Below are positions 7,885-16,827 of a DNA stretch of 64,000 nt, one piece after another. Position numbers and translations under genes: made by a program. The notes below the pieces were generated by a model. The model saw only the letters and a list, made by a program, of their open reading frames with translations. It ran no database searches and was not told the origin of the DNA. Source of the DNA: Hominilimicola fabiformis. Its GTDB lineage: Bacteria > Bacillota > Clostridia > UBA1381. The DNA lies in NCBI RefSeq assembly GCF_020687385.1, contig NZ_JAJEQM010000006.1, positions 62,001 to 126,000 on the forward strand, in the 5' to 3' direction. Positions within the stretch are counted from its first letter, which is position 1, and every line of letters starts with the position of its first letter.

Positions 7885-9216
7885 TTATATTCTCTTGCTT
7901 GCTTTATGATAAATAAAATACGCAAAAACGGCTGTGACAAATTCGGCGAACGGAAAGCTTATCCATACGCCTACTGCACCGAAAAATCTACTGAAAACGA
8001 AAGCAGCTGGAATTATGATTATTATATATCTAAAAAGCGAAATCCACAATGACGGCATACCTTTTCCAAGCCCCTCCAAAGCACCGGAGGACGTTACGGA
8101 TACAGCTGATACGATAAATCCTATACTGATAATGTTAAGTGCCGTAACGCCTAATTTAAGCGTGGCAGGGTTTGCAGTAAACATTCCGAACAGTGTAGAC
8201 GGCATAATCCACGAAAGTGCAGTACCCAAAGCCATAATTATTGCCGACAGCAAAAGTGCGGTGTTATATATTTGCTTAACACGTTTGTGTTCACCTGCAC
8301 CGTAGTTATAGCCTATGATAGGTCTGATACCTTGAATAAGACCGTTGGCGGTTAGGTATATAAATGTTTGAAGTTTGTAGTATACACCGAGTACAAGAAC
8401 ATATGAGCCTGAAAATTCGGAAAGTATTCCGTTAAGTGCCGTTATAAGCAATGACGGAAGTGCCATATTAAGCATAGCCGGTACACCGATTGAGTATAAC
8501 CTTTTCAGAAGTCGTTTGCCGGATTTGAGCAGACTTATTCTGAATTTTGCCTGAATAGGACTTGCAAAGTAGAATATGAAGTAAATGATAAGCGTTATAG
8601 TCTGTCCTATACCTGTGGCAAGTGCCGCACCTTGAATACCCATAGCGGGAAAAGGTCCTAAGCCGAATATCATTAACGGGTCAAGAATAATGTTTGTGAC
8701 ACAACCGCATATCATACTTATCATTGATACGTTCATTCTGCCGACTGCTTGGAAAATCTTTTCAAATGCTATGCCGACATTTACTATTGTTGAAAATGAA
8801 AACACGATAGTTGAGTACATTACGGCAAGATTGATAACATCTGTATCGGTTGTGAACATTTTTACGAAGTACGGCATACCGAATATTGAAAAGAAGGTAA
8901 GTATAAGTCCGTGTATAAAGCTTAGAAACAATCCGTAAGTTGTTGCTCTGTCTGCGTTCTGCATTTCGCCCGCACCGAGATGGAATGCAACTACCGCATT
9001 TATGCCTACACCAAATCCGACTGCGATAGAATTGACAAGATTTTGAATTGGGTAGACAAGCGAAAGTGCGGTCATTGCGTTTTCGCTCACTTTTGCGACA
9101 AAAAAACTGTCGATGATATTGTACAGTGAATTTACCGCCATAGATATTATCATAGGTAAAGCCATTGAAAGCACAAGCGGCAATATCTTTTTTTCTTTCA
9201 TAAACGTTTGATCCAT
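7885..9216 (-). CDS. MATE family efflux transporter
   Basis: A 443-residue inner-membrane protein with about twelve hydrophobic segments and the two-half MATE layout; the opening LPLVLSMALPMIISM and the NSLYNIIDSFFVAK segment are typical of the family (MepA/NorM-like). Such proteins export cationic drugs or metabolites using Na+ or H+; the substrate cannot be told from sequence. The ATG has an AAGGAG site. It stands between the terminator of the fumarase operon and repeat A and no convincing promoter of its own was found, so low read-through expression is possible. Confidence 0.92.
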   Translation of the reverse strand: MDQTFMKEKKILPLVLSMALPMIISMAVNSLYNIIDSFFVAKVSENAMTALSLVYPIQNLVNSIAVGFGVGINAVVAFHLGAGEMQNADRATTYGLFLSFIHGLILTFFSIFGMPYFVKMFTTDTDVINLAVMYSTIVFSFSTIVNVGIAFEKIFQAVGRMNVSMISMICGCVTNIILDPLMIFGLGPFPAMGIQGAALATGIGQTITLIIYFIFYFASPIQAKFRISLLKSGKRLLKRLYSIGVPAMLNMALPSLLITALNGILSEFSGSYVLVLGVYYKLQTFIYLTANGLIQGIRPIIGYNYGAGEHKRVKQIYNTALLLSAIIMALGTALSWIMPSTLFGMFTANPATLKLGVTALNIISIGFIVSAVSVTSSGALEGLGKGMPSLWISLFRYIIIIIPAAFVFSRFFGAVGVWISFPFAEFVTAVFAYFIYHKASKRI

Positions 9217-9242
9217 AAATAATTCTCCTTATATTTATTCCG

Positions 9243-9296
9243 AAAAAAAACTATAGGGTTAATACTGTTTGACTCAAAAACAGAAAACCCTATAGT
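9243..9296 (-). terminator. Intrinsic terminator after the fumarase-alpha gene
   Basis: An 11-bp stem (ACTATAGGGTT/AACCCTATAGT) with an inner CTGTTT hairpin is followed on the minus strand by eight T. It separates the fumarase gene from the MATE gene. Confidence 0.8.
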
Positions 9297-9357
9297 CTCA
9301 TTATAATCCGGACAAGATTATTCAATTTTATATCAACCTGTCGGACAGGCTCAAATT

Positions 9358-10200
9358 TTATATAATTTCCACAGTATGTCTTGTTGCGTGACAGTTTACG
9401 TTTACTGCAACCGGCAAGCCTGCAATGTGGGTAGGGAATGTTTCCACATTTACGGCAAGGGCGGTTGTTGTACCACCCATACCCTGAGGACCTATTCCCA
9501 GTTTATTTATTCTTTCTAAAAGCGTTTTTTCAAGCTCTGCATAAAAAGGATTGGCATTTGGAACGTCAATATCTCTTGTAAGAGCCTTTTTAGCAATTTG
9601 TGCCGCTTTATCCATAGTACCGCCGATACCTACGCCGATTATCATAGGCGGACAAGGGTTTGCACCGGCTTTTTTGACTGTTTCGATAACGAAGTCAATA
9701 ACTCCGTTTATGCCGTCTGACGGATTAAGCATTTTAAGTCTGCTTTTATTTTCACTGCCGAAGCCCTTCGGTGCAAATGTGATTTTAATTTTATCGCCTT
9801 TAACGAAGTCATAGTAAATAACAGCCGGAGTATTATCCTTTGTATTCACTCTGTCAAGCGGATCGCGGACAACCGACTTTCTTAAATATCCGTCTGTATA
9901 TCCCATTGAAACACCCTTGTTTACGGCGTCTGTTATTGTGTCACCCTCAACAAAAACTTCATTGCCGATTTCGATAAAGAACACCGCCATACCGGTATCC
10001 TGACAAATAGGAACTTCTTTGCTGTCGGCAATTTCGGCATTCTTCAAAAGGTTTTCTATAACACCTTTTGAAATATCCGATTTTTCGGTTTTGACACTGT
10101 TGCTAAGTGCAGATTTGATGTCTTTGTTTATATGACAATTTGCTTTGATACACATACCCTTAACAACTTCTGCAATGTCATTTGAATTTATAATACGCAT
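9358..10200 (-). CDS. Class I fumarate hydratase, alpha subunit (FumA/TtdA type)
   Basis: A 280-residue alpha subunit of an oxygen-sensitive [4Fe-4S] fumarase or tartrate dehydratase: hydration of fumarate to malate. Three conserved cysteines that would hold the cluster are present, in ICQDTG (near residue 66), NPCPPM (near 181) and VNCHATRH at the end; GIGPQGMGG is also intact. In most Clostridia the beta subunit gene follows directly; here a terminator and a MATE gene follow instead, and no beta subunit is in the window. The gene lies 17 bases downstream of the giant glycosyltransferase gene and is probably co-transcribed with it. Malic enzyme at 49037 could use its product. Confidence 0.9.
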   Translation of the reverse strand: MRIINSNDIAEVVKGMCIKANCHINKDIKSALSNSVKTEKSDISKGVIENLLKNAEIADSKEVPICQDTGMAVFFIEIGNEVFVEGDTITDAVNKGVSMGYTDGYLRKSVVRDPLDRVNTKDNTPAVIYYDFVKGDKIKITFAPKGFGSENKSRLKMLNPSDGINGVIDFVIETVKKAGANPCPPMIIGVGIGGTMDKAAQIAKKALTRDIDVPNANPFYAELEKTLLERINKLGIGPQGMGGTTTALAVNVETFPTHIAGLPVAVNVNCHATRHTVEII

Positions 10201-10217
10201 AAATTTTTCTCCTTATC

Positions 10218-13200
10218 TTATATCAATACCCATGAGTCAAACCATTTCAAGAAGTGGTCAACGTAGTCTACACTGCACGGATGACCCGAAAGAATAGGGT
10301 AGAACATTGCAAACAATACGATTGCAAGTCCTGCATATACAAATGCACCGTACATAACCGCCTTTTTATTCTTCGCCTCGTTATAGATGTTGAGGATTGA
10401 ATAACCGAGCATAAGCACGATAAACGGTACGCAAGGGAAGTAGTGGTATATAAACGTAAGTCTTGTAACAGGTATCCACGATACAAGCTGTGCAAGGTAA
10501 GCGATTACAAGGAATAATGCGTTTTTATCTCTGTTCTTGAAAATCAAATATACCATATAGAAGAATGCCGGAATACCAATCCACCATACAAGCGGATTAC
10601 CGAACGAGCTGATACCCTCTTTAACCTCCGATGTAATTGTTCCCGAATAGTACCATATAGGACGTTTCATAATAATCCATTCATACCAACGTGACGAGAA
10701 CGGATGCTCTGAGCCGAGAACGGTCTTTGAATGGTAAGTAAGCATTGAACTTTGGTTATCAATAATAGTCTTGAAACCTTGCGAATTCGGTGCTTGCAAG
10801 TACGGAATATATGCAAGACAGTATATAATAAGCGGTACTATTACGAAGAATATACAGCACCATAAAATTGTTTTTATCATATACGGCTTAAAGTTGTCAA
10901 TTATAAATTTGTGACTTATTCCGTTTGTTTCGCCGTTTGGTGTTTTAACTGCGACACGGTACTCACTGTAACGCTTGTAAAGTGTTATGAAGAACAGTAC
11001 CGCAAGTCCCGCGCCTGCATATATACCTGTCCATTTACTTGCTATGCCGAGTCCCATACTGATTCCGCACAATGCAAGTGTGATAAGTCCTTTTTTGAAT
11101 GACGAATCATAGAAACTTGTGCTGTAATACTTATACATAAAGTAGTACATCAGCATTACAAAGAATGTGATATATACGTCTATTGTTGCAATTCTTGTCT
11201 GTGCGAAGTGCATAAAGTCGAATGTGAGCAAAAGGCAAGTAACTATTGCAAGCCAAGATTTCTTTAGCAATTTCTTTGCAAAAAGGTATATAAGCGGTAA
11301 CATAAATATACCGAATACAGTACCGACAATTCTCCAGCCGAACGGACACATTCCGAATATTCTTATACCGATTGAAATAAATACTTTACCAAGCGGTGGG
11401 TGAGTCCATTCGTATACGTTTAGATGATGTACAAATTCATAGCCTGTACGTCCGTGATAAATTTCGTCAAAGTATGTGCCGTTTCTGAATGATGAACGCT
11501 CCGGAACTTCCTGCTGTTCGTCAAACAAAGCCTGTCCCTCTGACGGTGTTGCCGAAACGGGCTCTATAAGGTTGCCCGAAGAATCAAGCAAGGCAAATTC
11601 TTTCATTGAAAGCTCTGTGCCGTTTGTTGAAAGTGTAACATATCTTGCTGTAACGCTCTTTGTTTTTTCTTCCCAATGGAATACAGAACCCTCTGTAAGT
11701 GTTTCCGTAGCGGTTGTATTGTTTGATGAGTCCGCAAAAGTGATTGTTAAATTGCGGTTGTCCTCAAGTTCATATGAACCAAGGAAGAATTTATATTGGC
11801 TGATGTTGCAGTCCTTACCCAAATCAAGCGTTACAGGTGCGTCTGAAATCATATATTCCGTTTCTGCCGCGTGCATATCGCCGAGGTCGTAAAGTGCGAT
11901 ACATGAATATACAACGACTATAGCCGCCATTGCAATAACGTCTACACGGGTTATTTTAGGAAATATTTCGCTTACGGTGAATTTAGCCTGTTTCTTAACA
12001 GGAGTATTTGAGAATGTTTTTGAACTTTTTGTATTCTTTTGATATGCTTGTTTTGAATTTTTCGTACTCTTAACTTCTTCTTTTACCGTATCTTTAAGTT
12101 CGTTGCCTGCATAAAGTTTTTGCGTCAAGTAAACTACAAATATCATAAGTGCGACATTTATTAAAGACGCAATCAAAACAGGTGCGGAACGGAAGTAGTC
12201 GTTCGGACTTTTTTCGTATACAAACAGTACCCATGCAGTGTTAAAGAACTGCGAAAGTGTAACAAGTGCATACATAATAAAGTTTTTGAAATCAGTCACT
12301 GAAACAAATGCCAAAAGCAAAAGCCCCATTGCAGGGAATGCGTAACGGTCGTGCATTTTTGTTGAAAGCATATATGTCATAAACGCAAGCAATGCACCGA
12401 CAAAGTAATACTTCGCATTGTTTTTGCTCTTGAAGAATACATATACCGAATATGCGACAATGGCAATAAGGAATACATAACCGATAACAGTTGTGAACGA
12501 TGAAAGACCTTCCCAGTTTTTACCCAATGCACCCCACAAGTTAAACGCATTGACCGTTAGGTAAGGATATGACGCCATAGTCGTGGTGTATTGGTCGATT
12601 ACATTTGATATTCCGAACGGAAGTGCAAGCAACACCATAAGGATTATTGCACTGACACCAAATCCTAAATTCTTTAACAGCTTTTCTTTGCTGAAATCTT
12701 TTATAAATACATTTTCGATTATACCGAATATAAGTATAGGCGTAAATATAAATGCCTGCGGTTTTATGAATATACATATTGCGAACATAAAATATGAATA
12801 AATCATTTTCTTTTCGCTTATGAAGTATATCATAAGAAGTATAAACAATGTATATACCGAATCAACTTGTCCCCAAAGAGAACAGTTTACTACAGTTGCG
12901 GGATTGAAAAGGTATAGCGACGCGAACACGGTTGAAAGTCCATCTGAAAACTTTTTCTTTGCAACTTTATATATAAGTACACCGGCGAGAATATCGCATA
13001 CAATAGCCGGAAGTTTTACAAGTGCGTATTGCGCACCGTCGGAGAAACCGAACAGTTTTTCAATCGCACCGACTATATAGAGGACATACATATATCCCGG
13101 CGGATAGTCGTGAAACATATCGAGTGTGTAAAACTTACCGAAACCGTTTTCAAAAACGGCGTTTGACCAGCCTATGAAACAACTCATATCAGTGTTGTGT

Positions 13201-13379
13201 CCTCTGTAGACCGCTCCGAGGATTAAACGAAGTATAAATGCCACTGCCGCGGCGGCAATAATATACATTGCGTTGTTATCCTTTTTCACATTGCTTTTTA
13301 GTGCCGGATTGATGTAATATGACCATACAGCAAAAGCGGCAAGTGCCGAGAAAAGCACTGTTAATGAAATTCCAAGCAT
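10218..13379 (-). CDS. Two-module GT-C membrane glycosyltransferase with C-terminal PMT (GT39) half
   Basis: A 1053-residue multi-span protein. Residues about 1-430 form one GT-C-like membrane module with an acidic loop HNTDMSCFIGW near 61 and HDYPPGYMY near 89. After a basic linker (KNSKQAYQKNTKSSK) and one membrane helix comes an outside beta-rich domain (about 510-620) resembling a carbohydrate-binding sandwich, then a second GT-C module of the protein O-mannosyltransferase type (EIYHGRTGYEFVHHL, WTHPPLGK, GLGIASKWTGIY). Both would use polyprenyl-phosphate sugars and act outside the membrane, on proteins or cell-wall glycans. Two transferase modules in one chain is notable. It has its own promoter. 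Confidence 0.85.
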   Translation of the reverse strand: MLGISLTVLFSALAAFAVWSYYINPALKSNVKKDNNAMYIIAAAAVAFILRLILGAVYRGHNTDMSCFIGWSNAVFENGFGKFYTLDMFHDYPPGYMYVLYIVGAIEKLFGFSDGAQYALVKLPAIVCDILAGVLIYKVAKKKFSDGLSTVFASLYLFNPATVVNCSLWGQVDSVYTLFILLMIYFISEKKMIYSYFMFAICIFIKPQAFIFTPILIFGIIENVFIKDFSKEKLLKNLGFGVSAIILMVLLALPFGISNVIDQYTTTMASYPYLTVNAFNLWGALGKNWEGLSSFTTVIGYVFLIAIVAYSVYVFFKSKNNAKYYFVGALLAFMTYMLSTKMHDRYAFPAMGLLLLAFVSVTDFKNFIMYALVTLSQFFNTAWVLFVYEKSPNDYFRSAPVLIASLINVALMIFVVYLTQKLYAGNELKDTVKEEVKSTKNSKQAYQKNTKSSKTFSNTPVKKQAKFTVSEIFPKITRVDVIAMAAIVVVYSCIALYDLGDMHAAETEYMISDAPVTLDLGKDCNISQYKFFLGSYELEDNRNLTITFADSSNNTTATETLTEGSVFHWEEKTKSVTARYVTLSTNGTELSMKEFALLDSSGNLIEPVSATPSEGQALFDEQQEVPERSSFRNGTYFDEIYHGRTGYEFVHHLNVYEWTHPPLGKVFISIGIRIFGMCPFGWRIVGTVFGIFMLPLIYLFAKKLLKKSWLAIVTCLLLTFDFMHFAQTRIATIDVYITFFVMLMYYFMYKYYSTSFYDSSFKKGLITLALCGISMGLGIASKWTGIYAGAGLAVLFFITLYKRYSEYRVAVKTPNGETNGISHKFIIDNFKPYMIKTILWCCIFFVIVPLIIYCLAYIPYLQAPNSQGFKTIIDNQSSMLTYHSKTVLGSEHPFSSRWYEWIIMKRPIWYYSGTITSEVKEGISSFGNPLVWWIGIPAFFYMVYLIFKNRDKNALFLVIAYLAQLVSWIPVTRLTFIYHYFPCVPFIVLMLGYSILNIYNEAKNKKAVMYGAFVYAGLAIVLFAMFYPILSGHPCSVDYVDHFLKWFDSWVLI

Positions 13380-13420
13380 ATTTTCACCTCATATTTTAAT
13401 AATTATTATCTCAACTTATT

Positions 13421-13449
13421 ATTCTACTATATATTCCTATATAATGCAA
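13421..13449 (-). promoter_or_regulatory. Sigma-A promoter of the glycosyltransferase-fumarase operon
   Basis: TTGCAT, 17 bases, TAGAAT on the minus strand, about 40 bases from the start codon. Confidence 0.55.
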
Positions 13450-13486
13450 GCATAAAAAAATATAAAAATTTTTTCAAAAAAAATGT

Positions 13487-13515
13487 TTGAACTTGTAATA
13501 TGGTGGTATATATAT
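13487..13515 (+). promoter_or_regulatory. Probable promoter of hpf
   Basis: TTGAAC, 17 bases, then an AT-only -10 (ATATAT, part of TATATATATAG), about 60 bases before the ATG of hpf. Confidence 0.45.
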
Positions 13516-13574
13516 AGTAACAAAGATAATTTATTAAAAATAATCTTTGGCTAAACACAAAAGGAGTGAGTTTT

Positions 13575-14114
13575 ATGAAGTTCAAAATTATTGGCAGAAG
13601 ATACGATGTGACAGATAAGATCAGAGATTATGTTGAAAAGAAATTGGGAAAGCTTGATAAGTTTTTCAAAGATGAATCTGAGGCAAGAGTCGTAATCGGA
13701 ACGATTAAAGATAATGATTATATTGAAGCTACAATTTATGCGGCAGGTATGATGTACAGAGCAGAGGCATCGGATAAAGAAATCCTTGCCGCAATCGATA
13801 AGATTGTAGACGTTATCGAAAGACAAATCAGAAAGAATAAGACACGTCTTTCAAAGAAGATAAAGAGAGATGCTACTCTTGACGCAAAACTAATCAGCGG
13901 TGCGACTTATACAGAGGGTGAAGAAACAAAAGAATTTGAAGTTGTTAAGACAAAGAGATTTACCGTTAAGCCTATGAGTGTTGAGGAGGCTATTCTTCAA
14001 ATGAATTTGTTGGGTCACACATTCTTCGTATTCAAAAATCAGGAAACTGATGAAATGAATGTTGTATATAAGAGAAAAGACGGCAAATATGCTGTTATTG
14101 AATCAATAGAATAA
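13575..14114 (+). CDS. hpf: Ribosome hibernation-promoting factor, long form
   Basis: A 179-residue long HPF that dimerises 70S ribosomes into inactive 100S particles in starvation. The N-terminal S30AE-like domain (KFKIIGRRYDVTDKIRDYVE) covers about residues 1-95 and the C-terminal dimerisation domain (VKTKRFTVKPMSVEEA to the end) about 120-179. I start at the ATG at 13575, eight bases after an AAGGAG site; a GTG nine bases earlier overlaps that site. It is a single-gene unit ending in a terminator. Confidence 0.95.
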   Translation: MKFKIIGRRYDVTDKIRDYVEKKLGKLDKFFKDESEARVVIGTIKDNDYIEATIYAAGMMYRAEASDKEILAAIDKIVDVIERQIRKNKTRLSKKIKRDATLDAKLISGATYTEGEETKEFEVVKTKRFTVKPMSVEEAILQMNLLGHTFFVFKNQETDEMNVVYKRKDGKYAVIESIE

Positions 14115-14122
14115 TATGTAGT

Positions 14123-14152
14123 GATGCACCTTTCGAGGTGCATCATTTTTTA
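14123..14152 (+). terminator. Intrinsic terminator of hpf
   Basis: Nine-bp stem GATGCACCT/AGGTGCATC with a TTCG tetraloop and a T run. The stop codon of the convergent flippase gene lies inside the right arm. Confidence 0.9.
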
Positions 14153-15621
14153 TATAAATTTTTTTCGTTTTGGTTAAGTCCTAAAAACCACATTGACACT
14201 GCATAAAAGATGGTGAAGATAATACCGCACAAAGCTATTGAGAACAAATTATCCGAAACAAAATGACGGATTACGATTATCGTCAAAATCGGAATAATTA
14301 AAGACGGAATAAATTTAAAAATCTCTTTCCAAAAATATTTAATATCAAGTCCGACGCGTTTATGATAATATATATTCATTATAATTATATTCCCGACAAC
14401 AAGGCTTAAAGACGTACCGAATGCACAGCCAAGCTCGCCGAATTTTATACACAGGGGAATACTTACGGCAATATTAATTGCGGCGATTGCAAAGTACAAA
14501 ACCGAGCGGAATTTGTGCATATCTTTTGCACGCTGAATTTCAATACCGATAGATTGAATTGAAGTTACAAGCAGCGGCGAAATAAGCAGTAATGCGGTAT
14601 AGTAGGGGATATTGCTGTCAATCCCCGACCAAAGTTTGATAAAAGGTTTGCCTACTGCGATTATCATAAGATAAATATAAGCCATAACGACAAACTGCAC
14701 TCTGCCGAATGACGCAAAAAATTTGCTTGTTTCTCTGTTGTCGGCATGGTTTGCGATAAGCGTATGTGCCTTTGGCGTCATAAGTGACGAAAGTGCATAG
14801 GAAAATGTAAGGAAATATCCGTTGAATTGAGAACCTACTGAATAAACGGCTACATTTTTTGCGCCGCTGAAAATTCCGAGCAGAATTTTATCGACATTCC
14901 AATTAATTTGGTCACTTATAATATTCAAAAACACAAAAAAAGAAAATACCGAAAGCTGTTTGAAAACATTTTTATCAAATGCAAAGCAAAATCGCATATT
15001 AAGTTTTTTTATACAATACACCATACCGCAAAGCAGTTTTATAACGGTAATTGCCGTTATACAAATCGCAACGGAAATCGCACCTTGTCCCATAATCAGC
15101 AAAGGAAAAGTCAGCATGGGATTTAAAAGTGACGATATTATAATCAGAATTTTCTGAAATGAAAAACGCTCTTGTGCGATTATGTACGAATCGGATATAC
15201 TGCACGGAAATGTAAACGCAAGGTTTACGGTCATTATGCCGAGCAATGTTTTCAGTAATTTTATCTCGCTTGCGGTCATTGATTTGCCGAACAGAGTTGA
15301 TGTGTTCATCGTTATAAAACCGCCGACGATAAGCGACAAAATTGAAACGGAAATAAATATTATCGTAAACATACCGTTCAGAACCGATATTGCGTTATTG
15401 TCATTGTCGGCTTTGTATTGTGAATAAAACCGCATATACGAACTTCCGAAACCGAAGCTTAAAATGCTGAGACTTGACATTGTGGAGACGGCAAGCTGAA
15501 GAAGCCCGTAATTGCTTTCACCCAAAAGTCTAAGCATAACGGGAGTGTATAAAATGCTGATTATGCTTTGTATAAAAATGGATATATATGAAAGTATAAA
15601 TCCTGATTTTAAATTTCTCAT
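14143..15621 (-). CDS. Polysaccharide flippase of the MOP superfamily (Wzx-like)
   Basis: A 492-residue protein with some twelve to fourteen hydrophobic segments. The N-terminus (PVMLRLLGESNYGLLQLA) is the usual beginning of the polysaccharide biosynthesis protein family that flips lipid-linked oligosaccharide units across the membrane. It follows a GT2 glycosyltransferase gene by nine bases and shares a surface-glycan neighbourhood with two more genes on the other strand. The exact cargo is unknown. Unusually, the 3' end of the gene overlaps the hpf terminator. Confidence 0.88.
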   Translation of the reverse strand: MRNLKSGFILSYISIFIQSIISILYTPVMLRLLGESNYGLLQLAVSTMSSLSILSFGFGSSYMRFYSQYKADNDNNAISVLNGMFTIIFISVSILSLIVGGFITMNTSTLFGKSMTASEIKLLKTLLGIMTVNLAFTFPCSISDSYIIAQERFSFQKILIIISSLLNPMLTFPLLIMGQGAISVAICITAITVIKLLCGMVYCIKKLNMRFCFAFDKNVFKQLSVFSFFVFLNIISDQINWNVDKILLGIFSGAKNVAVYSVGSQFNGYFLTFSYALSSLMTPKAHTLIANHADNRETSKFFASFGRVQFVVMAYIYLMIIAVGKPFIKLWSGIDSNIPYYTALLLISPLLVTSIQSIGIEIQRAKDMHKFRSVLYFAIAAINIAVSIPLCIKFGELGCAFGTSLSLVVGNIIIMNIYYHKRVGLDIKYFWKEIFKFIPSLIIPILTIIVIRHFVSDNLFSIALCGIIFTIFYAVSMWFLGLNQNEKNLYKK

Positions 15622-15630
15622 ATTACTACC

Positions 15631-16674
15631 TCATCTGAAAAATCTTTGCCAAAATCTCACAATGTTTATACAGACGGTAAGCAAAAAAGGTCTGTTTCTT
15701 TTTATAAGTTTGAAGTACATACGGTGGAAAAACGGCAAGGAGGAAATATCTATTTTATCGATAAAACCTTTTTTATCGGCAAATGTACATATTTCTCTGA
15801 TGTGATTTAGCTTTGTCTTAATCGGAACTGAATTTGCTTTTTTCAGTTCGTTGCTTATTGCGGTTTTCGTCAGATAAGAATAGTAGTATTCAAGTTGATT
15901 TGAATACGGTGAATTTGCGATTGATGAATTTGACAAAAATTCATACAGTGATTTGAAACAGTCAAAATATGAACTGTCATAACTTACTGTCATTTGAGTG
16001 CGGGAACGTCTGTAATGATACAAAGACAGGTTTTCCAAGAAATACAGACTGTCACATTCAAGCAAATACGGATATACACAAGCCGCATCCTCACCGGTGC
16101 GAATATCGTCATCAACCGCCATTTGATGTTTAATGAGTTTTTCTCTTTTGTAGAGCTTATTCCATATGACAGGGTATATTCCGAACTTATAAAACACACC
16201 CGTATAAATCATTTTAGGAAACACGTTATTTTCAAGCTGTTCACGATTATAGTAACCGCCGCTTATATTGATATGAGTGCTGCCGGAAGAAAGCGGAACG
16301 GACTTGTTTTCGTGTTCAACGTCACACATAACCATATCGCAATTATATTTTTCCATTGCATTAATCATATGTTCGTACATATGCTCGTCAATCCAATCGT
16401 CACCGTCAACATAGCCTGCATATTTGCCGACCGCAACGGAAAGCCCTGCTTTTCTTGCACTGACAACGCCGCCGTTTTCTTTATGAATAACTCGTACACG
16501 ACTGTCTTTTTTTGCGGCGGTGTCACATATTTCGACGCTGTTGTCCGTTGAACCATCATCTATAAGTATAAGTTCAAAATCTGTAAAGGTTTGTGAAATA
16601 ATGCTGTTGATACATTTAGGCAGAAAAGAACCTACATTGTAGACAGGTACGATAATACTAAGTAATATACTCAT
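15631..16674 (-). CDS. GT2 family glycosyltransferase
   Basis: A 347-residue cytosolic GT-A enzyme: IIVPVYNVGSFLPKCI at the start, LILIDDGSTDNS near 35-46, and the metal-binding DGDDWID near 90. It would transfer a sugar from a nucleotide donor to a polyprenyl-linked glycan. Together with the flippase downstream it forms a two-gene minus-strand operon. The promoter faces away from that of the second GT2 gene and the two overlap in a 100-base control region. Confidence 0.9.
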   Translation of the reverse strand: MSILLSIIVPVYNVGSFLPKCINSIISQTFTDFELILIDDGSTDNSVEICDTAAKKDSRVRVIHKENGGVVSARKAGLSVAVGKYAGYVDGDDWIDEHMYEHMINAMEKYNCDMVMCDVEHENKSVPLSSGSTHINISGGYYNREQLENNVFPKMIYTGVFYKFGIYPVIWNKLYKREKLIKHQMAVDDDIRTGEDAACVYPYLLECDSLYFLENLSLYHYRRSRTQMTVSYDSSYFDCFKSLYEFLSNSSIANSPYSNQLEYYYSYLTKTAISNELKKANSVPIKTKLNHIREICTFADKKGFIDKIDISSLPFFHRMYFKLIKRNRPFLLTVCINIVRFWQRFFR

Positions 16675-16702
16675 TCACGTTCTCCTTTACATATGATTTT
16701 GC

Positions 16703-16721
16703 TGTTGACAGTTTGTGTCAA
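16703..16721. promoter_or_regulatory. Inverted repeat, possible operator
   Basis: GTTGACA-GTTTG-TGTCAAC is a perfect 7-bp inverted repeat just downstream of the minus-strand -10 box. It could be a repressor site or an RNA hairpin in the leader of the gene ending at 15631. No regulator is identified. Confidence 0.35.
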
Positions 16722-16731
16722 CACTTTATTA

Positions 16732-16760
16732 AGTATATCATTTTTAACGGTTACAGTCAA
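16732..16760 (-). promoter_or_regulatory. Promoter of the GT2-flippase operon
   Basis: TTGACT, 17 bases, TATACT on the minus strand. Confidence 0.65.
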
Positions 16761-16769
16761 TCATAAGTA

Positions 16770-16798
16770 TTTACAAAAAAATATGTTTATGATATTAT
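16770..16798 (+). promoter_or_regulatory. Promoter of the GT2-pyruvyl transferase operon
   Basis: TTTACA, 17 bases, TATTAT. Only nine bases separate it from the divergent minus-strand promoter, so the two may interfere or be co-regulated. Confidence 0.6.
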
Positions 16799-16827
16799 TA
16801 ATAGAACAAACGGGAACGGAGGAAAGT

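Noticed and set aside
9335-9356. CCTGTCGGACAGGCTC as a third copy of repeat A/B
   Set aside because: Only the terminal hairpin resembles the element; too short to call a copy.
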